Shown here one piece after another: positions 63,496 to 64,000 of a DNA stretch of 64,000 bases (positions within the stretch are counted from its first letter, which is position 1; the number at the start of each line of letters is the position of its first letter). Source of the stretch: Cellvibrionales bacterium (GTDB taxonomy: Bacteria; Pseudomonadota; Gammaproteobacteria; Pseudomonadales; UBA7239); NCBI GenBank assembly GCA_016713115.1, contig JADJPU010000001.1, forward strand, positions 186,001-250,000, in the 5' to 3' direction. The position numbers and the translations under genes are program-made. A model generated the notes under the pieces. That model ran no database searches, had not been told where the DNA came from, and saw nothing but the letters and a program-made list of their open reading frames with translations.

Positions 63496-64000
63496 ATGAG
63501 CCCACTGCCGCCTAAAAAAATTGTCGCATTGATTTCTGGCAGTGGCAGTAATTTACAAGCACTCATCGATGCGGAAAAAGAGCACATCCTGAACGCGCGC
63601 ATTGTCAGCGTCATCAGCAATGTTGCGGATGTGTACGGCTTGCAGCGCGCGCAAGCTGCTGGCATTGCCACCACGGTGCTATCACACAAAACCTACGCTA
63701 CGCGCGAAGACTACGATCGCGCGCTGTTAGACGCAGTGCAACAGCACGCACCGGACTTGGTAATCCTCGCTGGCTTTATGCGCATCCTCACACCGGTTTT
63801 TGTCGCACCCTTGTACGGCAAACTGATAAACATTCACCCTTCGCTGCTGCCAAAATACCCAGGGCTACACACACACCAACGCGCACTAGACGCAGGCGAT
63901 AGCGAAGCAGGCGCAACCGTACATTTTGTCTCTACTGAACTAGACGGCGGTCCTACGATCATTCAAGCGCGCGTTCCAGTTTTATCCAATGACACCGCAG
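63496..64000 (+). CDS. purN: Phosphoribosylglycinamide formyltransferase, cut by window end
   Basis: Transfers a formyl group from 10-formyl-tetrahydrofolate to GAR in purine synthesis. About 168 residues are visible: VALISGSGSNLQALI, LAGFMRILTPVF, INIHPSLLPKYPGLHTHQRAL with the catalytic Asn-His pair, and VHFVSTELDGGP with the Asp. The C-terminus lies beyond the window. It probably shares the purM transcript. Confidence 0.95.
   Translation, partial: MSPLPPKKIVALISGSGSNLQALIDAEKEHILNARIVSVISNVADVYGLQRAQAAGIATTVLSHKTYATREDYDRALLDAVQQHAPDLVILAGFMRILTPVFVAPLYGKLINIHPSLLPKYPGLHTHQRALDAGDSEAGATVHFVSTELDGGPTIIQARVPVLSNDTA

Noticed and set aside
1..64000. CRISPR array, prophage, rRNA or insertion sequence
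   Set aside because: No regularly spaced repeats, phage structural genes, rRNA segments or transposase genes were found by eye.

Overview
This 64 kb window is a stretch of a gammaproteobacterial chromosome. Gene content and order point to the Pseudomonas/Cellvibrionales side of the class: ruvB-ybgC-tolQRAB-pal-cpoB-queE-queC-tRNA-Lys, galU next to an algC-type mutase, fabA-fabB, ubiG-mupP-SDR, ssb beside a YajR-type transporter, and a lexA with two SOS boxes. Base composition looks moderate in GC. I cannot name a genus from the sequence alone. Most of the window is housekeeping DNA. No phage, insertion sequence, integron or CRISPR array was seen.

Layout. 1-2.1 kb: N-terminus of SMC, serA and a strong 6S RNA candidate upstream of serA. 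2.1-10.9 kb: CreA-family protein, tRNA-Leu, RNase R with RlmB, a broken SGNH protein, a lytic transglycosylase, a frameshifted AceK, Maf and a LOG-family protein. 11-17 kb: an amber-interrupted lipoprotein carboxylesterase, lexA with its boxes, sppA and a lipoprotein sulfatase. 16.8-19.1 kb: a periplasmic binding protein next to a chemoreceptor. 19.1-30.8 kb: a nitrogen-oxide block. Nitrate transporter, PP2C-phosphatase/kinase, nitrate reductase and a DmsB-DmsC fusion lie on the minus strand, divergent from nirB-nirD and hmp on the plus strand. Regulatory sites in this block resemble sigma54, FNR and NsrR sites.

31-39.5 kb: a toxin-antitoxin pair, tRNA-Lys, queC-queE and the Tol-Pal operon behind ruvB. 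39.6-46 kb: ispB, pgi, two small unknown genes, phosphomannomutase/phosphoglucomutase and galU. 45.5-57.7 kb: fabA-fabB, a GNAT-like/DUF7931 protein, ubiG-mupP-SDR, a glutaredoxin-like protein, a split membrane glycosyltransferase, a TauE/SafE permease, transaldolase, ssb, a YajR-like transporter and a repeat-containing protein. 57.7-64 kb: bluB-like gene, second sulfatase, pgpA-thiL-nusB-ribH, then purM-purN (cut by the window end).

How the genes work together. The nitrate block can import nitrate, reduce it to nitrite, reduce nitrite to ammonium (NirBD) and detoxify NO (Hmp). The transporter-kinase-reductase-DmsBC run appears to be one operon. The tol block builds the trans-envelope Tol-Pal machine.

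A striking property is repeated one-base frameshifts in short homopolymers, in at least seven genes (SGNH, aceK, tolA, tolQ, a membrane glycosyltransferase, pgpA, thiL) and probably in the signal peptide of the second sulfatase. Several of these genes are normally essential or near-essential. Uncorrected sequencing or assembly error is the simplest explanation, so these entries should be read as probably intact genes until raw reads are checked.
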